This document shows, one piece after another, positions 16,600-24,989 of a stretch of 36,279 nt of DNA. Source of the DNA: Methanomassiliicoccaceae archaeon (GTDB lineage Archaea > Thermoplasmatota > Thermoplasmata > Methanomassiliicoccales > Methanomethylophilaceae); NCBI GenBank assembly GCA_016284295.1, contig JAEEOP010000035.1, positions 1 through 36,279 of the forward strand. Direction: 5' to 3'. Numbering within the stretch: position 1 is the stretch's first letter; the number at the start of each line of letters is the position of its first letter. The translations under genes were made by a program, and so were the position numbers. The notes beneath the pieces were generated by a model. It was not told the origin of the DNA. It was given only the letters and a program-made list of their open reading frames with translations, and did not search any database.

Positions 16600-17124
16600 T
16601 CATAGAACGGGGCTTCGGTCCCTCTTCAGATACAATCTCCCGTCATCGGTGAATGCTATCTGCTTGATGAGGCGGATCATGGGCCGAGGGATCCTGTCGA
16701 ACCCCAAGTCCTCTACGTGCAAGGCGTCTTCCGGACTGAACGCCTCAAACTCGTTCAGGATCTCGGCGACCATGAGACCCTCGAGATAGGTCGAGTCGAC
16801 CTCGGGACCGTGACCGACCGCCAAGGCCAGCATCCTCATGACCCGTCCGATGCTGTGCCGGTTTCCTGAAGCCGATCCGGTCAACCCTCCGAATTCGGCG
16901 ATACGGCGTATCTCGCCCTCGTCGAAAGCGTTGTGGATGGTTACGCAAAGGGACTCACCATCCTCCAGATAGGTCGCCGGCTCATAAGGGCTGGAGCTTA
17001 TCCGCTAATCCATCGTCCCGTCCATCAGGTGAAGCTCTCCCCCGATGTCCTCGAGGTAGAGACCTCCCTCCCTGTGCAACACGAGCACGTCCGAGGACAT
17101 CCTGTCGTCATTCGGCGATGTCAT
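16600..17124 (-). CDS. Protein of unknown function with an in-frame TAG (possible pyrrolysine) codon
   Basis: From the ATG at 17124, read through one TAG at 17005-17007 (residue 40), this frame gives 174 residues ending in TGA. The N-terminus is acidic (LYLEDIGGELHLMDG-like), the middle contains NAFDEGEIRRIAEFGG, and the C-terminus is helical and then basic (FTDDGRLYLKRDRSPVL). No family is recognised. Without readthrough a start at the ATG at 16884 would give only 94 residues. The third-base pattern looks coding on both sides of the TAG. It could also be a decayed gene, since no homologue anchors the first 39 residues. It is the third consecutive gene with an internal TAG, with the same strand as the MATE gene. 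Confidence 0.55.
17005..17007 (-). other. In-frame TAG in the unknown 174-residue gene (candidate pyrrolysine, residue 40)
   Basis: The minus-strand codons read ATG-GAT-TAG-CGG-ATA. The frame is open for 39 codons before and 134 codons after. Weaker than the other two cases because no protein family spans the site. Confidence 0.45.
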
Positions 17125-17346
17125 AGGCGTTTACCCATTCTTGTATCATGAAGGTAGGAAAATAATGGTTGCCTCACGAAGGGGCAAAACCCGATCAGCG
17201 TCCCGCTCCGTACTCCCTTCGTCAGCGTTTCATCGACGATCTCTTCTCGGGCATTGCTACAGAGCGAACCGTGCGGTCGAACGAACAACCAGCTGCCACA
17301 CAGGCCGAGGGACGGTGATTCGACATAGTCTCCAGGTCGCACCACC

Positions 17347-17354
17347 ATTAAATC
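17347..17354 (+). promoter_or_regulatory. TATA-like box of the AMP-pathway operon
   Basis: CATTAAAT lies about 25 bases before the ATG at 17376, which fits a leaderless transcript. The rest of the 250-base spacer from 17125 shows no clear gene. Confidence 0.4.
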
Positions 17355-17375
17355 GGTCCGCACTAATACGCATCC

Positions 17376-18302
17376 ATGGACCAAGGTGTCGTATCTACAG
17401 CACAGGACATCCGCGACATGAGGATCCGCGGAGCGGGCAGGATAGCACGTTCGGCCGCAGGGGCTCTCGGGGATTTCGCGAAGAGGTACGCCGGCAACGA
17501 TATCGCAGCGTTCAGGGCGGATCTGGATTCCGCCGCCAAGACACTTCTTGGCTCCAGGCCCACTGCGGTATCCCTTCGCAACGGGGTCATGGCCGCCATA
17601 AAGGGCTCGGATTCCGCCGAGACCGTCCAGGAGGCCAAGGAGCTGATCATAGGCAATTCCAAGGACTTCATCAGGAGGTCCGAGGCCGCGGTCAGGGACA
17701 TAGCCCTGATCGGCGCCAAGAGGATAGAGGACGGGGATGTCGTCATGACGCACTGCAACAGCAGCGTCGCCATAGGCGTCCTGGCCGAGGCCCACAGGCA
17801 GGGGAAGGACTTCAGGGTGTACGCCACCGAGTCCCGCCCCTGGAGGCAGGGGATACTGACGGTGAAGGACCTCGCCAAGGAAGGGATAGACACAACGATG
17901 ATCATAGACAGCGCCGTGCGCCTGGTGATGAAGAAGGTGGACAAGGTCTTCGTAGGGGCCGACACGATCACCTCCCAGGGGGCGCTGGTCAACAAGATAG
18001 GCACTTCGCAGATAGCTCTGGCCGCCAACGAGGCGAGGGCTCAGTTCTACGTGTGCAGCGAGACATACAAGTTCTCCCCGCTGACGGTCGCAGGCGACCT
18101 GGTGAGGATCGAAGAGAGGGAGGTCTCCGAGGTCGTGAAGCCCGGGGAGATCCCGGATTCCGTCAAGGTGTACAACCCGGTGTTCGACGTGACGCCGCCG
18201 CAGTACATCAGCGGGATCATAACGGAGCTGGGGCTCATCTCCCCGGGTTCCGTGTACGGCATTATGGAGAGGAAATTCGGAACGGAGTTAATCGGAGAGT
18301 GA
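17376..18302 (+). CDS. Ribose-1,5-bisphosphate isomerase (eIF2B-like family)
   Basis: It converts ribose 1,5-bisphosphate, made by AMP phosphorylase, into ribulose 1,5-bisphosphate for RuBisCO. The protein has 308 residues. Family motifs are DIRDMRIRGAGRIA, the catalytic Cys127 in MTHCNSSVAIGVL, TESRPWRQG and catalytic Asp196 in VFVGADTITSQGALVNKIGT. The neighbours (RuBisCO 4 bases downstream, then AMP phosphorylase) separate it from the related methylthioribose-1-phosphate isomerases and eIF2B subunits. It is the first gene of the AMP salvage operon. The stop is TGA. Confidence 0.95.
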   Translation: MDQGVVSTAQDIRDMRIRGAGRIARSAAGALGDFAKRYAGNDIAAFRADLDSAAKTLLGSRPTAVSLRNGVMAAIKGSDSAETVQEAKELIIGNSKDFIRRSEAAVRDIALIGAKRIEDGDVVMTHCNSSVAIGVLAEAHRQGKDFRVYATESRPWRQGILTVKDLAKEGIDTTMIIDSAVRLVMKKVDKVFVGADTITSQGALVNKIGTSQIALAANEARAQFYVCSETYKFSPLTVAGDLVRIEEREVSEVVKPGEIPDSVKVYNPVFDVTPPQYISGIITELGLISPGSVYGIMERKFGTELIGE

Positions 18303-18306
18303 TTGA

Positions 18307-19536
18307 ATGGATTCGTATCTGCATCTTGGAGAGCCGGTGGACCCGGACAAGTACGTAGTCTGCAAGTACCGTGTGACCACGGACCTTCCCATGGAGAAGG
18401 CCGCCGAGGCCATCGCTGCGGAGCAGTCGACGGGAACATGGACCGGGATATCCACTCTGGACAACGATGTCTTCACCAGGCTCGGCGCCAGGGTCATCGA
18501 CATCAGCGGCGACGAAATCGTCGTGGAGTTCCCCACGGAGGACTTCAGCATCGAGGTCGGGGCCGTGCCGCAGATTCTCAGCGTCATAGCCGGGAACCTG
18601 TTCGGACTGGGGTCCCTGAAAGGGGTCAGGCTGGAGGATGTGACGTTCCCCAAGGAGATCCTTGACCAGTTCAAGGGACCGAAGTTCGGCGCCCAGGGCA
18701 TCAGGAAGGCATTGGACCGTCCCGAGAAGCCCCTGGTGGGGACCATAGTCAAGCCCAAGATCGGCCTGGACCCGAAGAAGACTGCCCAGTACGTCTACGA
18801 GGCGGGATCCGGAGGCCTCACCAACTCCAAGGACGACGAGACCCTGGTCGACCAGGCGTTCTGCCCGATAGAGGACAGGACCGTCGCCGTCGCTGAGGCA
18901 TTGGACAGGCTGGAGAGCGAGGGCCACAGGATGATGCATGCCATCAACGTCAGCACCCGCGGCGACAGGATCGTCGAGCTGGCCGAGAAGGTGCAGTCAT
19001 GGGGTGCCAGGGAGCTGATGGTCGATGTCATCACATGCGGATTCGGCGCCGTCCAGGCGCTGGCCGAGGATCCGTCCATCAAGGTCCCGATCCATGTCCA
19101 CAGGACGATGCACGGCGCTTTCACCAAGGATCCGCTCCATGGGGTCGCCATGCTGCCCCTGACGAAGTTGACCAGGATGTGCGGCGGAGATGCATTGCAC
19201 ATCGGGACGCTCGGTGTCGGCAAGATGACCGGGAGCTCCAAGGACGACGGCAACCTTGCCGCCTGCCTCGGGGACGATGTGCCTTACAAGGTCATGATGC
19301 CCGTGTGCTCCGGAGGCGTCTATCCCGGGATAGTCGAGGCCATCGTGAAGAAGGCGGGCAACGACGTCCAGATACAGGCCGGAGGAGGCGTCGCAGGCCA
19401 TCCGGAGGGCGTCAGGGCAGGCGCCATGGGAATGAGCCAGGCCGTGGATGCGGCCTTCGCGGGCATACCTAAGGAGGAGTATGCGAAGACGCACAGGGAA
19501 CTGGCTATCGCTCTTGAGAAGTGGGGATCGAAATGA
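18307..19536 (+). CDS. rbcL: Form III ribulose-1,5-bisphosphate carboxylase (RuBisCO), large chain
   Basis: It adds CO2 to ribulose 1,5-bisphosphate to give two 3-phosphoglycerate; in archaea this serves AMP/nucleoside salvage. The protein has 409 residues. Visible motifs are EQSTGTWT (Glu60 region), the GNLFG Asn, GTIVKPKIGL (Lys175/177), SKDDE with the carbamylated Lys201 equivalent, HVHRTMHGAF (His294/Arg295), LHIGT, the loop 6 VGKMTG Lys334, CSGGVYPG and QAGGGVAGHPEG. So the enzyme should be active. One oddity: GGLTNSKDDE has Thr where most RuBisCOs have Asp in GGxDxxKDDE. No small subunit is present. The start ATG is 4 bases after the isomerase; AMP phosphorylase overlaps by 4. Placement fits form III-b. 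The stop is TGA. Confidence 0.97.
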   Translation: MDSYLHLGEPVDPDKYVVCKYRVTTDLPMEKAAEAIAAEQSTGTWTGISTLDNDVFTRLGARVIDISGDEIVVEFPTEDFSIEVGAVPQILSVIAGNLFGLGSLKGVRLEDVTFPKEILDQFKGPKFGAQGIRKALDRPEKPLVGTIVKPKIGLDPKKTAQYVYEAGSGGLTNSKDDETLVDQAFCPIEDRTVAVAEALDRLESEGHRMMHAINVSTRGDRIVELAEKVQSWGARELMVDVITCGFGAVQALAEDPSIKVPIHVHRTMHGAFTKDPLHGVAMLPLTKLTRMCGGDALHIGTLGVGKMTGSSKDDGNLAACLGDDVPYKVMMPVCSGGVYPGIVEAIVKKAGNDVQIQAGGGVAGHPEGVRAGAMGMSQAVDAAFAGIPKEEYAKTHRELAIALEKWGSK

Positions 19537-21044
19537 AGTTCAAGGTAAAGGCATACGTGATGAACTCGTCCGAGCAGACCATACTCCTGGCCGACGAGGA
19601 CAGCCTGGCGATAGGCGTAAAGGAGAACGACCGCGTGAGCGTCACCGGCTACAGGTCCGCCATAGCCGTGGTCACCCATGCGAAGGACATAGTCCCCAGG
19701 GGAACGGTCATAATGACCAAGGACCTCGCGGACAGGATCGGCGTCGGGAACGACGGCGAAGTGGACATAAAATACGCCCATGCGCCGGATTCCGTCAGGT
19801 TCATACGCAAGAAGATGGACGGAGAGAGGCTGGAGAAGGAGCAGATCGAGGCGATAGTCAATGACATCCTGGACAACAGGCTCTCCAAGATAGAGGTCTC
19901 CGCCTGGCTCACCGCCCTGTACATCAACGGGATGGACATCGACGAGATCGCTGATTTCACCATGGCGATGGCCAACACCGGCGACATAGTCAAGTTCTCC
20001 AGGTCCCCCGTATTCGACTTCCACAGCCTGGGAGGGGTCCCCGGCAACAAGATCACACCCATAGTCGTGTCCATAGTGGCAGCCGCTGGGTTCATGATCC
20101 CCAAGACCTCGTCCCGCGCCATCAGCAGTGCATGCGGAACGTCCGATTTCGTCGAGACCTTCTGCGACGTGGAATTGGAGTCAAGCAAGCTGAAGGCCAT
20201 ATCCGAGGACGTCGGAGGCGTGTTCTCATGGGGAGGATCCATGAACCTGGCGCCCGTGGACGACCTGGTCATCGACATTGAGCATCCCCTGGGCATCAAC
20301 CCCAGGGCGCAGATGCTGGCATCCATCATGAGCAAGAAGGTGGCGATGGGTTCGACCCACCTCCTGGTCGACATCCCGATGGGAAGGGACACCAAGGTCC
20401 CCACCCTGGAATCGGCCAAGGCCTACGCACGCGACCTGATGGACCTGGGCGACAGGATCGGCATGCACGTGGAGTGCGCCATAACCTACGCGGACCAGCC
20501 CATCGGCACGGCGGTAGGGCCCATACTCGAGGCAAAGGAATGCATCAGCATCCTCGAGGGCGACAAGCACCCGGCCAGCGTCATCGAGAAGGCGGTGGAG
20601 TGCGCAGGGATAATCCTGGAGATGGGAGGCATCCCCAACGGCGCCGTCAGGGCCAAGGAGATCCTGGATTCCGGAGAAGCGTACAAGAAGTTCATGGAAA
20701 TCGTCGTCGCCCAGAACGGGCGCCCGGACCTGAAGTCCTCCGACCTGGTCCCCGGCGAGTTCACCCAGGACATCATCGCATCCAGCTCGGGATACGTCCA
20801 CTCCATCAGGAACAAGAACGTGGTCCTCATCGCCAAGACCGCAGGCTCGCCGTCCGACAAGGGCGCCGGCCTGAAGATCTTCAAGAAGAAGGGCCAGAGG
20901 GTCGAGCAGGGCGACGTCCTTATGACCATCTATGCCGAAAGTGAGGCCAAGCTGAAACGCGCGGTCGAGATGGCCATCAGCAACAACCCGTTCGACATCG
21001 AGGGAATGCTGCTCAAGAGGGTCGCAGGCATCAAATCCATATGA
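19533..21044 (+). CDS. deoA: AMP phosphorylase (archaeal thymidine-phosphorylase family)
   Basis: It splits nucleoside 5'-monophosphates with phosphate, giving ribose 1,5-bisphosphate plus free base, the entry step of the archaeal AMP pathway. The protein has 503 residues, with an N-terminal extension domain (about 1-85) typical of the archaeal enzyme, then the phosphorylase core with FDFHSLGGVPGNKITPIVV, KTSSRAISSACGTSDFVE and GGIPNGAVRAKE, and a C-terminal beta domain (SSGYVHSI ... AGSPSDKGAGLKIFKKKGQ). The ATG overlaps the RuBisCO stop (ATGA), and the next gene overlaps it by 4 bases, so these genes are translationally coupled. The stop is TGA. Confidence 0.96.
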   Translation: MKFKVKAYVMNSSEQTILLADEDSLAIGVKENDRVSVTGYRSAIAVVTHAKDIVPRGTVIMTKDLADRIGVGNDGEVDIKYAHAPDSVRFIRKKMDGERLEKEQIEAIVNDILDNRLSKIEVSAWLTALYINGMDIDEIADFTMAMANTGDIVKFSRSPVFDFHSLGGVPGNKITPIVVSIVAAAGFMIPKTSSRAISSACGTSDFVETFCDVELESSKLKAISEDVGGVFSWGGSMNLAPVDDLVIDIEHPLGINPRAQMLASIMSKKVAMGSTHLLVDIPMGRDTKVPTLESAKAYARDLMDLGDRIGMHVECAITYADQPIGTAVGPILEAKECISILEGDKHPASVIEKAVECAGIILEMGGIPNGAVRAKEILDSGEAYKKFMEIVVAQNGRPDLKSSDLVPGEFTQDIIASSSGYVHSIRNKNVVLIAKTAGSPSDKGAGLKIFKKKGQRVEQGDVLMTIYAESEAKLKRAVEMAISNNPFDIEGMLLKRVAGIKSI

Positions 21045-21796
21045 CCCGCAGGTTTCTGTTCACGGTCGACCTGGACAGGGACGTCAACATCCAGCTGGAG
21101 GGGAGGCCCGAGGCCGGTTCCATCGACCGCGGCCAGGGCACCGCGCCCCGCTTCGCATCCGCGGAGAGGGGGCTCCATCTCCTGCTGGACCTGCTGGACG
21201 ACATCGGGATGAAGGCGACGTTCTTCGTGGAGGGCCGTACGGCCCAGACCATAGACTGCTCCGTCCTGTCCGGGCACTGCATAGGGTTCCATGGGTACGA
21301 CCACGAGGACATGGCCAAGTTGGACGATCCCCTCCCTGCCATGTCCGAAGGATACCGTGCCGTGAAGGACAACGTATCCGCGCCTGTCTGCTTCAGGGCA
21401 CCTTACATGTCCGCCGACGACAGGACGTTCGACGCGCTGAGGCAGCTCGGCATCAGACACGATTCCTCGGTATACTCCGATCCCGGGACCGCACCATATG
21501 ACATCTCGGGCATCACGGAGCACCCCGTCGCCAAGGGCAGGGACAGGGCGGGTCGCACGATAGCGGCATACCTCTGGCCTCTGCACGAGGGCAAGCGCAT
21601 CCCATCGGACTACGTGGAGCTGGCACTGTCGTCGGGGGACAATGATTTCATACTCGCTACGCATACGTGGCACCTGGTCGAGCGCAGGGATTCCGGCCCG
21701 ATGTCCGGAGAGGATGTCCGCAGGAACCTATCCGATGTCAGGGAGGCGCTCACAGGCATAATCGACAGCGGATACAGGCCTAGCGGGATGGTATGA
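21041..21796 (+). CDS. Polysaccharide-deacetylase (NodB-like) family protein
   Basis: A 251-residue carbohydrate esterase family 4-like protein. It begins with FTVDLDRDVN (metal-binding Asp motif), then KATFFVEG, a GFHGYDHEDM segment supplying the His-x4-His-like metal site, CFRAPYMSADD, and a C-terminal ATHTWH-like His motif. The family removes N-acetyl groups from sugars or acts on related amides. There is no signal peptide, so it probably acts in the cytoplasm on a sugar or lipid-linked precursor; the substrate is unknown. It overlaps AMP phosphorylase by 4 bases, suggesting co-expression with nucleoside salvage, an odd pairing. The stop is TGA. Confidence 0.87.
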   Translation: MTRRFLFTVDLDRDVNIQLEGRPEAGSIDRGQGTAPRFASAERGLHLLLDLLDDIGMKATFFVEGRTAQTIDCSVLSGHCIGFHGYDHEDMAKLDDPLPAMSEGYRAVKDNVSAPVCFRAPYMSADDRTFDALRQLGIRHDSSVYSDPGTAPYDISGITEHPVAKGRDRAGRTIAAYLWPLHEGKRIPSDYVELALSSGDNDFILATHTWHLVERRDSGPMSGEDVRRNLSDVREALTGIIDSGYRPSGMV

Positions 21797-21797
21797 G

Positions 21798-22406
21798 ATG
21801 GTGAGGTTTTACTTCAGGAAGATCATCGAATCGGACTACCGCCCCTTAGCGGAGATCCTGGACGAGGAATGGAAGTTCCACCTGTATTCGAAGTCCAAGG
21901 GCCTCGACATGGCCGAATACTACCTCTTCCACTGTCTCGACGGCGCGAACGAGGCCATGATCCTGGCCGTGGACGGCAGGCCGGACGGCATCGTCATCAT
22001 CAGGGAGGCCGGGGAGGACAGGCTTGATTTCTCGAAGGACCTGCAGCGCTGCCACAGGGCCATCGAGGACGATCCCTCCTTCGACAGATGCATGGAGGAC
22101 CTCAAGGCCATCAACGACCAGTACGAGGCCTTCGCCAGGGATCACAAGACCTCGGACCAGGCGGAGCTCAGGCTGGTGATCATCTCCGAGAGGGACAAGG
22201 GCATGGGATTGGGGCGCACCCTCATCGACGAGGCCCTCAGGATGGCGTCCAGCAGGGGGAAGAGGGGGTTGTTCTTCTTTACCGACACCGACTGCAACTA
22301 CGGGTTCTACGACCACATCGGGGCTGTCAGGGAGGCCGAGGCGGAAATCGTCTGCATGGGCATGCCCCTGGGCATGTTCGCGTACCGTCTGGATTGCCGG
22401 CAATAA
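21798..22406 (+). CDS. GNAT-family N-acetyltransferase
   Basis: A 202-residue protein with a GNAT fold. The acetyl-CoA-binding strand-loop is seen as ELRLVIISERDKGMGLGRTLIDEAL, where Arg/Gly-x-Gly-x-Gly-type residues contact the pyrophosphate. The C-terminus has LFFFTDTDCNYGFYDHIGA, the usual Tyr-containing segment. A central insertion (about residues 75-115) is charged and helical. The substrate is unknown. Its start is one base after the deacetylase stop, so an acetyl-group cycle between the two is conceivable but unproven. It ends in TAA, then a promoter for folD follows. Confidence 0.85.
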   Translation: MVRFYFRKIIESDYRPLAEILDEEWKFHLYSKSKGLDMAEYYLFHCLDGANEAMILAVDGRPDGIVIIREAGEDRLDFSKDLQRCHRAIEDDPSFDRCMEDLKAINDQYEAFARDHKTSDQAELRLVIISERDKGMGLGRTLIDEALRMASSRGKRGLFFFTDTDCNYGFYDHIGAVREAEAEIVCMGMPLGMFAYRLDCRQ

Positions 22407-22417
22407 GGGACATGCGC

Positions 22418-22430
22418 ACGATTATATACG
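22418..22430 (+). promoter_or_regulatory. TATA-like box upstream of folD
   Basis: GATTATATACGG lies about 35 bases before the ATG at 22462 and marks a likely new transcription unit (folD, kptA and following genes). Confidence 0.5.
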
Positions 22431-22461
22431 GTGCATTTCATCGAACTGCTACCGTGATACC

Positions 22462-23349
22462 ATGGCCAAGCTGATATTGGGTAAGGATGTTTCCGCCGAG
22501 ATCTACGCGGAACTTAGGACGAGGATCGATGCTCTGAAATCCAAAGGGACGGTCCCCGGACTGGCGGTCGTGCTCGTAGGGGACGACCCGGCATCCCAGG
22601 TGTATGTAAGGAAGAAGGGCGAGATGTGCGAAGAGCTCGGCATGAAGTCGGTCATCGTGTGCATGCCCGCCGACACCACACAGGAGCAGCTCATGGCCAA
22701 GGTGGACGAGCTCAACAACGACCCCACGATACACGGATTCCTGGTGCAGCTCCCCCTGCCGTCGCATCTCGACGAGGAGGCGGTCATCAACGCCATCGAT
22801 CCGAAGAAGGATGTGGACTGCTTCCACCCCAGCAATGTGGGGCGCGTCCTCATCGGCGACCCCGATTTCCTTCCCGCGACCCCTGCCGGGGTGCAGCAGA
22901 TGCTCATCAGGTCCGGCACGGAGACCTCCGGGAAGCATGTCGTCGTGGTCGGACGCAGCAACATCGTCGGCAAGCCCATGGCGGCCATGATGGTCCAGAA
23001 GGGCGTCGGAGCGGATTCCACTGTCACGGTCGTGCATTCCCGCACCAAGGACCTGCCCTCCATCACCAGGCAGGCGGACATACTCATAGTGGCGATAGGC
23101 AAGCCGCGCTTCATCAAGGCCGATATGGTCAAGGAGGGTGCCGTGGTCATAGACGTGGGCACCAACAGGGTCGAGGATCCGACGCATCCCAAGGGCAGCA
23201 GGCTCGTAGGGGATGTGGATTTCGAGGAGGTCGAGAAGGTCGCCTCCGCCATCACCCCGGTCCCCGGAGGAGTGGGACCGATGACAATATGCATGCTCAT
23301 GGCCAACGCAGTCAAGGCGGCTGAGAAGGCGTCAGGAGGGAAAATATGA
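22462..23349 (+). CDS. folD: FolD: methylene-tetrahydrofolate dehydrogenase / cyclohydrolase
   Basis: FolD interconverts 5,10-methylene-, methenyl- and 10-formyl-tetrahydrofolate with NAD(P). The 295-residue length is normal. Motifs are VGDDPASQVYVRKK (catalytic Tyr and Lys), GFLVQLPLPSHLDE, DPKKDVDCFHPSNVG, the Rossmann segment VVVGRSNIVGKPMA and ITPVPGGVGPMTI. With purH in the same window it shows that this cell uses folate for C1 units, as expected for Methanomassiliicoccales that lack the full H4MPT pathway (known of the group, not shown here). It overlaps kptA by 4 bases. The stop is TGA. Confidence 0.97.
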   Translation: MAKLILGKDVSAEIYAELRTRIDALKSKGTVPGLAVVLVGDDPASQVYVRKKGEMCEELGMKSVIVCMPADTTQEQLMAKVDELNNDPTIHGFLVQLPLPSHLDEEAVINAIDPKKDVDCFHPSNVGRVLIGDPDFLPATPAGVQQMLIRSGTETSGKHVVVVGRSNIVGKPMAAMMVQKGVGADSTVTVVHSRTKDLPSITRQADILIVAIGKPRFIKADMVKEGAVVIDVGTNRVEDPTHPKGSRLVGDVDFEEVEKVASAITPVPGGVGPMTICMLMANAVKAAEKASGGKI

Positions 23350-24002
23350 TAAGAGAATGCGAGGAGCACGGATATTTCCGCAACGAGCGCTGCCCGTACT
23401 GCGGCGAGGAAGGCAAGTTCATCATGTCGGACTTCGAGGTCGAGAAGATCGGAAGGACGCTCGCCGGGATCCTCAGGCACGGCAAGTACAACCTGAGGAT
23501 GGACTCCCAGGGATACGTATCGACACGCGATGTCCTGGACAAGATCAAGGATCTCAATCCCCGCATGAACTGGCTGAGGATCAGGCACCTGGAGGCGCTG
23601 GTGGACACCGACCCCAAGGGAAGGTACAACATCACCGGGGGCAAGATCAGGGCCACCTACGGCCACACCATCGACATAGACATCAGGCTCGACTGCGAGA
23701 ACATACCCGAGGAGCTGTTCTACCCCACCAACGAGGATGAGGTGCAGGACCTGCTCGACAACGGTATCGTCCCCGTGGACCGCTCGATGGTCCATCTCTC
23801 GAGGACGTTCCAGGATGCGATGCGCGCAGGACTGGTCCACACCGAGGACCCGATCATACTCGGCATCGACACGGACATCTGCATGGACATGGGATCGGAC
23901 ATCGGAAAGGCCGCCCGCACGGTGTACCTGTGCAGGAGCGTTCCTCCCGAGGCCGTCTTCGTGGCGGACCCGGACGAGTACTCCGCAGAGACCGACGAAT
24001 GA
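23346..24002 (+). CDS. kptA: tRNA 2'-phosphotransferase KptA/Tpt1 with N-terminal zinc ribbon
   Basis: The Tpt1 family moves an internal 2'-phosphate from RNA to NAD+, giving ADP-ribose 1'',2''-cyclic phosphate. The protein has 218 residues. An N-terminal zinc-ribbon-like element (CEEHGYF...CPYCG) precedes the catalytic domain. The conserved LAGILRHG (Arg-His), GKIRATYGHT (Arg) and PVDRSMVHLS (Arg, His) elements are all present. FYPT replaces the bacterial/fungal HGT motif, which I believe is common in archaeal members. Archaeal ligation does not leave 2'-phosphates in the yeast manner, so its physiological substrate is uncertain. The start overlaps folD and the stop overlaps the next gene (ATGA). 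Confidence 0.92.
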   Translation: MIRECEEHGYFRNERCPYCGEEGKFIMSDFEVEKIGRTLAGILRHGKYNLRMDSQGYVSTRDVLDKIKDLNPRMNWLRIRHLEALVDTDPKGRYNITGGKIRATYGHTIDIDIRLDCENIPEELFYPTNEDEVQDLLDNGIVPVDRSMVHLSRTFQDAMRAGLVHTEDPIILGIDTDICMDMGSDIGKAARTVYLCRSVPPEAVFVADPDEYSAETDE

Positions 24003-24985
24003 GTTTCCAACCAATACAGATAGGTGATCAATTGGTACAGGTATTGACCCCCGAAGAGGTGCAGGCGAGGAGCGGCAGGATGTTCTGCAAGCGCTTCCTC
24101 ACACTGGTAGACGAGAAGAACGAGAAGGTCCAGATCATCGAGACATGCTCATCCGTGGGCCCCGCGGAATGGGACCTCGTGAACAGGCGCCGCACAGGCG
24201 GTGTCATCGAGTCCGTGGATCTGAAATCGACCATGCTCTTCACCAACACCAGGCTGGGAGAGGGCGAGATGAGGCTCGGACCTGCATCCCAGCAGCTCGG
24301 CGCCCAGGGAATCAGCGCGGTCAGGATCGAGGGTGACGAGGTCCGCACCACCTGGTACGGCATGGCCGGCGCATCTGTAGGAATAGGCGCATGCCTTCCC
24401 GCGTGTCCCGACGTGCTCCGCACGGAGTACCCCGACGATTTCAAGATGGGCGGAGCGCACATCGCCCACGTGGACATCATCACCCCCAAGTACGTCCGCG
24501 TCGTCATAGGGATCGACGATACCGACACGAAGGAGAAAGGCGCCACATGGGTGGCCGGTCTGAAGCTTGGGACGCAGTGCCCCATCGGCAAGTTCATCGA
24601 GCACAAGATCGTCCAGCTGAACCCCGACGCCCCCAACAAGACCACCAACTGCTGCGGAACTGCCGTTTCATTTGCAGTGAAGGAGTCCGACATCCCCGCC
24701 CTCATAGAGTACGCGGTGGACTTCATCAGGAAGGAGTCCTATTCCGAAGATGCGGTGCTGACGGTATATCAGGGGCTGAAGATTCCGGAGCCGCTGGCCA
24801 AGTTCGGATGGGACTGCAAGAGCATCCTCTTCAAGCCGGCAGACGCAATCAAGGTCGCGGAGGAGTGCGGAGTCCAGATCATCTCCCTCAACGGAGGGGA
24901 CAAAGGCGTCATCGGCGCTGTCGCCGCCATCGGATGCTTCGACATGGGCGAGAAGGCCGCAGGCGTGCCACAGGATTTCGAGTGA
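23999..24985 (+). CDS. Methanogenesis marker protein 11
   Basis: A 328-residue protein matching what I recall of methanogenesis marker 11, a family almost confined to methanogens and of unknown function. It has a VRVVIGIDDTDTKEKGATW segment, the Asp-Asp-Thr-Asp motif shared with the TiaS (tRNA-Ile2 agmatidine synthetase) group, a TTNCCGTAVSFAV segment and a C-terminal SLNGGDKGVIGAVAAIG motif. The TiaS resemblance suggests nucleotide-dependent chemistry, which is inference. The ATG at 23999 overlaps the kptA stop and is preferred over upstream in-frame codons lying inside kptA. The stop is TGA, 4 bases before the next gene. Confidence 0.85.
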   Translation: MSFQPIQIGDQLVQVLTPEEVQARSGRMFCKRFLTLVDEKNEKVQIIETCSSVGPAEWDLVNRRRTGGVIESVDLKSTMLFTNTRLGEGEMRLGPASQQLGAQGISAVRIEGDEVRTTWYGMAGASVGIGACLPACPDVLRTEYPDDFKMGGAHIAHVDIITPKYVRVVIGIDDTDTKEKGATWVAGLKLGTQCPIGKFIEHKIVQLNPDAPNKTTNCCGTAVSFAVKESDIPALIEYAVDFIRKESYSEDAVLTVYQGLKIPEPLAKFGWDCKSILFKPADAIKVAEECGVQIISLNGGDKGVIGAVAAIGCFDMGEKAAGVPQDFE

Positions 24986-24989
24986 TTAG

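Noticed and set aside
14602-17124. Interpretation of the three TAG genes as simple pseudogenes
   Set aside because: Not excluded, but each has only TAG and no frameshift, catalytic and structural motifs are intact on both sides, and TAG stops are absent from the window.
17121-17349. A possible 75-codon minus-strand gene overlapping the start of the TAG-containing unknown gene by ATGA
   Set aside because: The overlap looks like coupling, but the frame runs on from the antisense of the isomerase gene, its codon choice looks unlike the neighbours, and no motif is visible.
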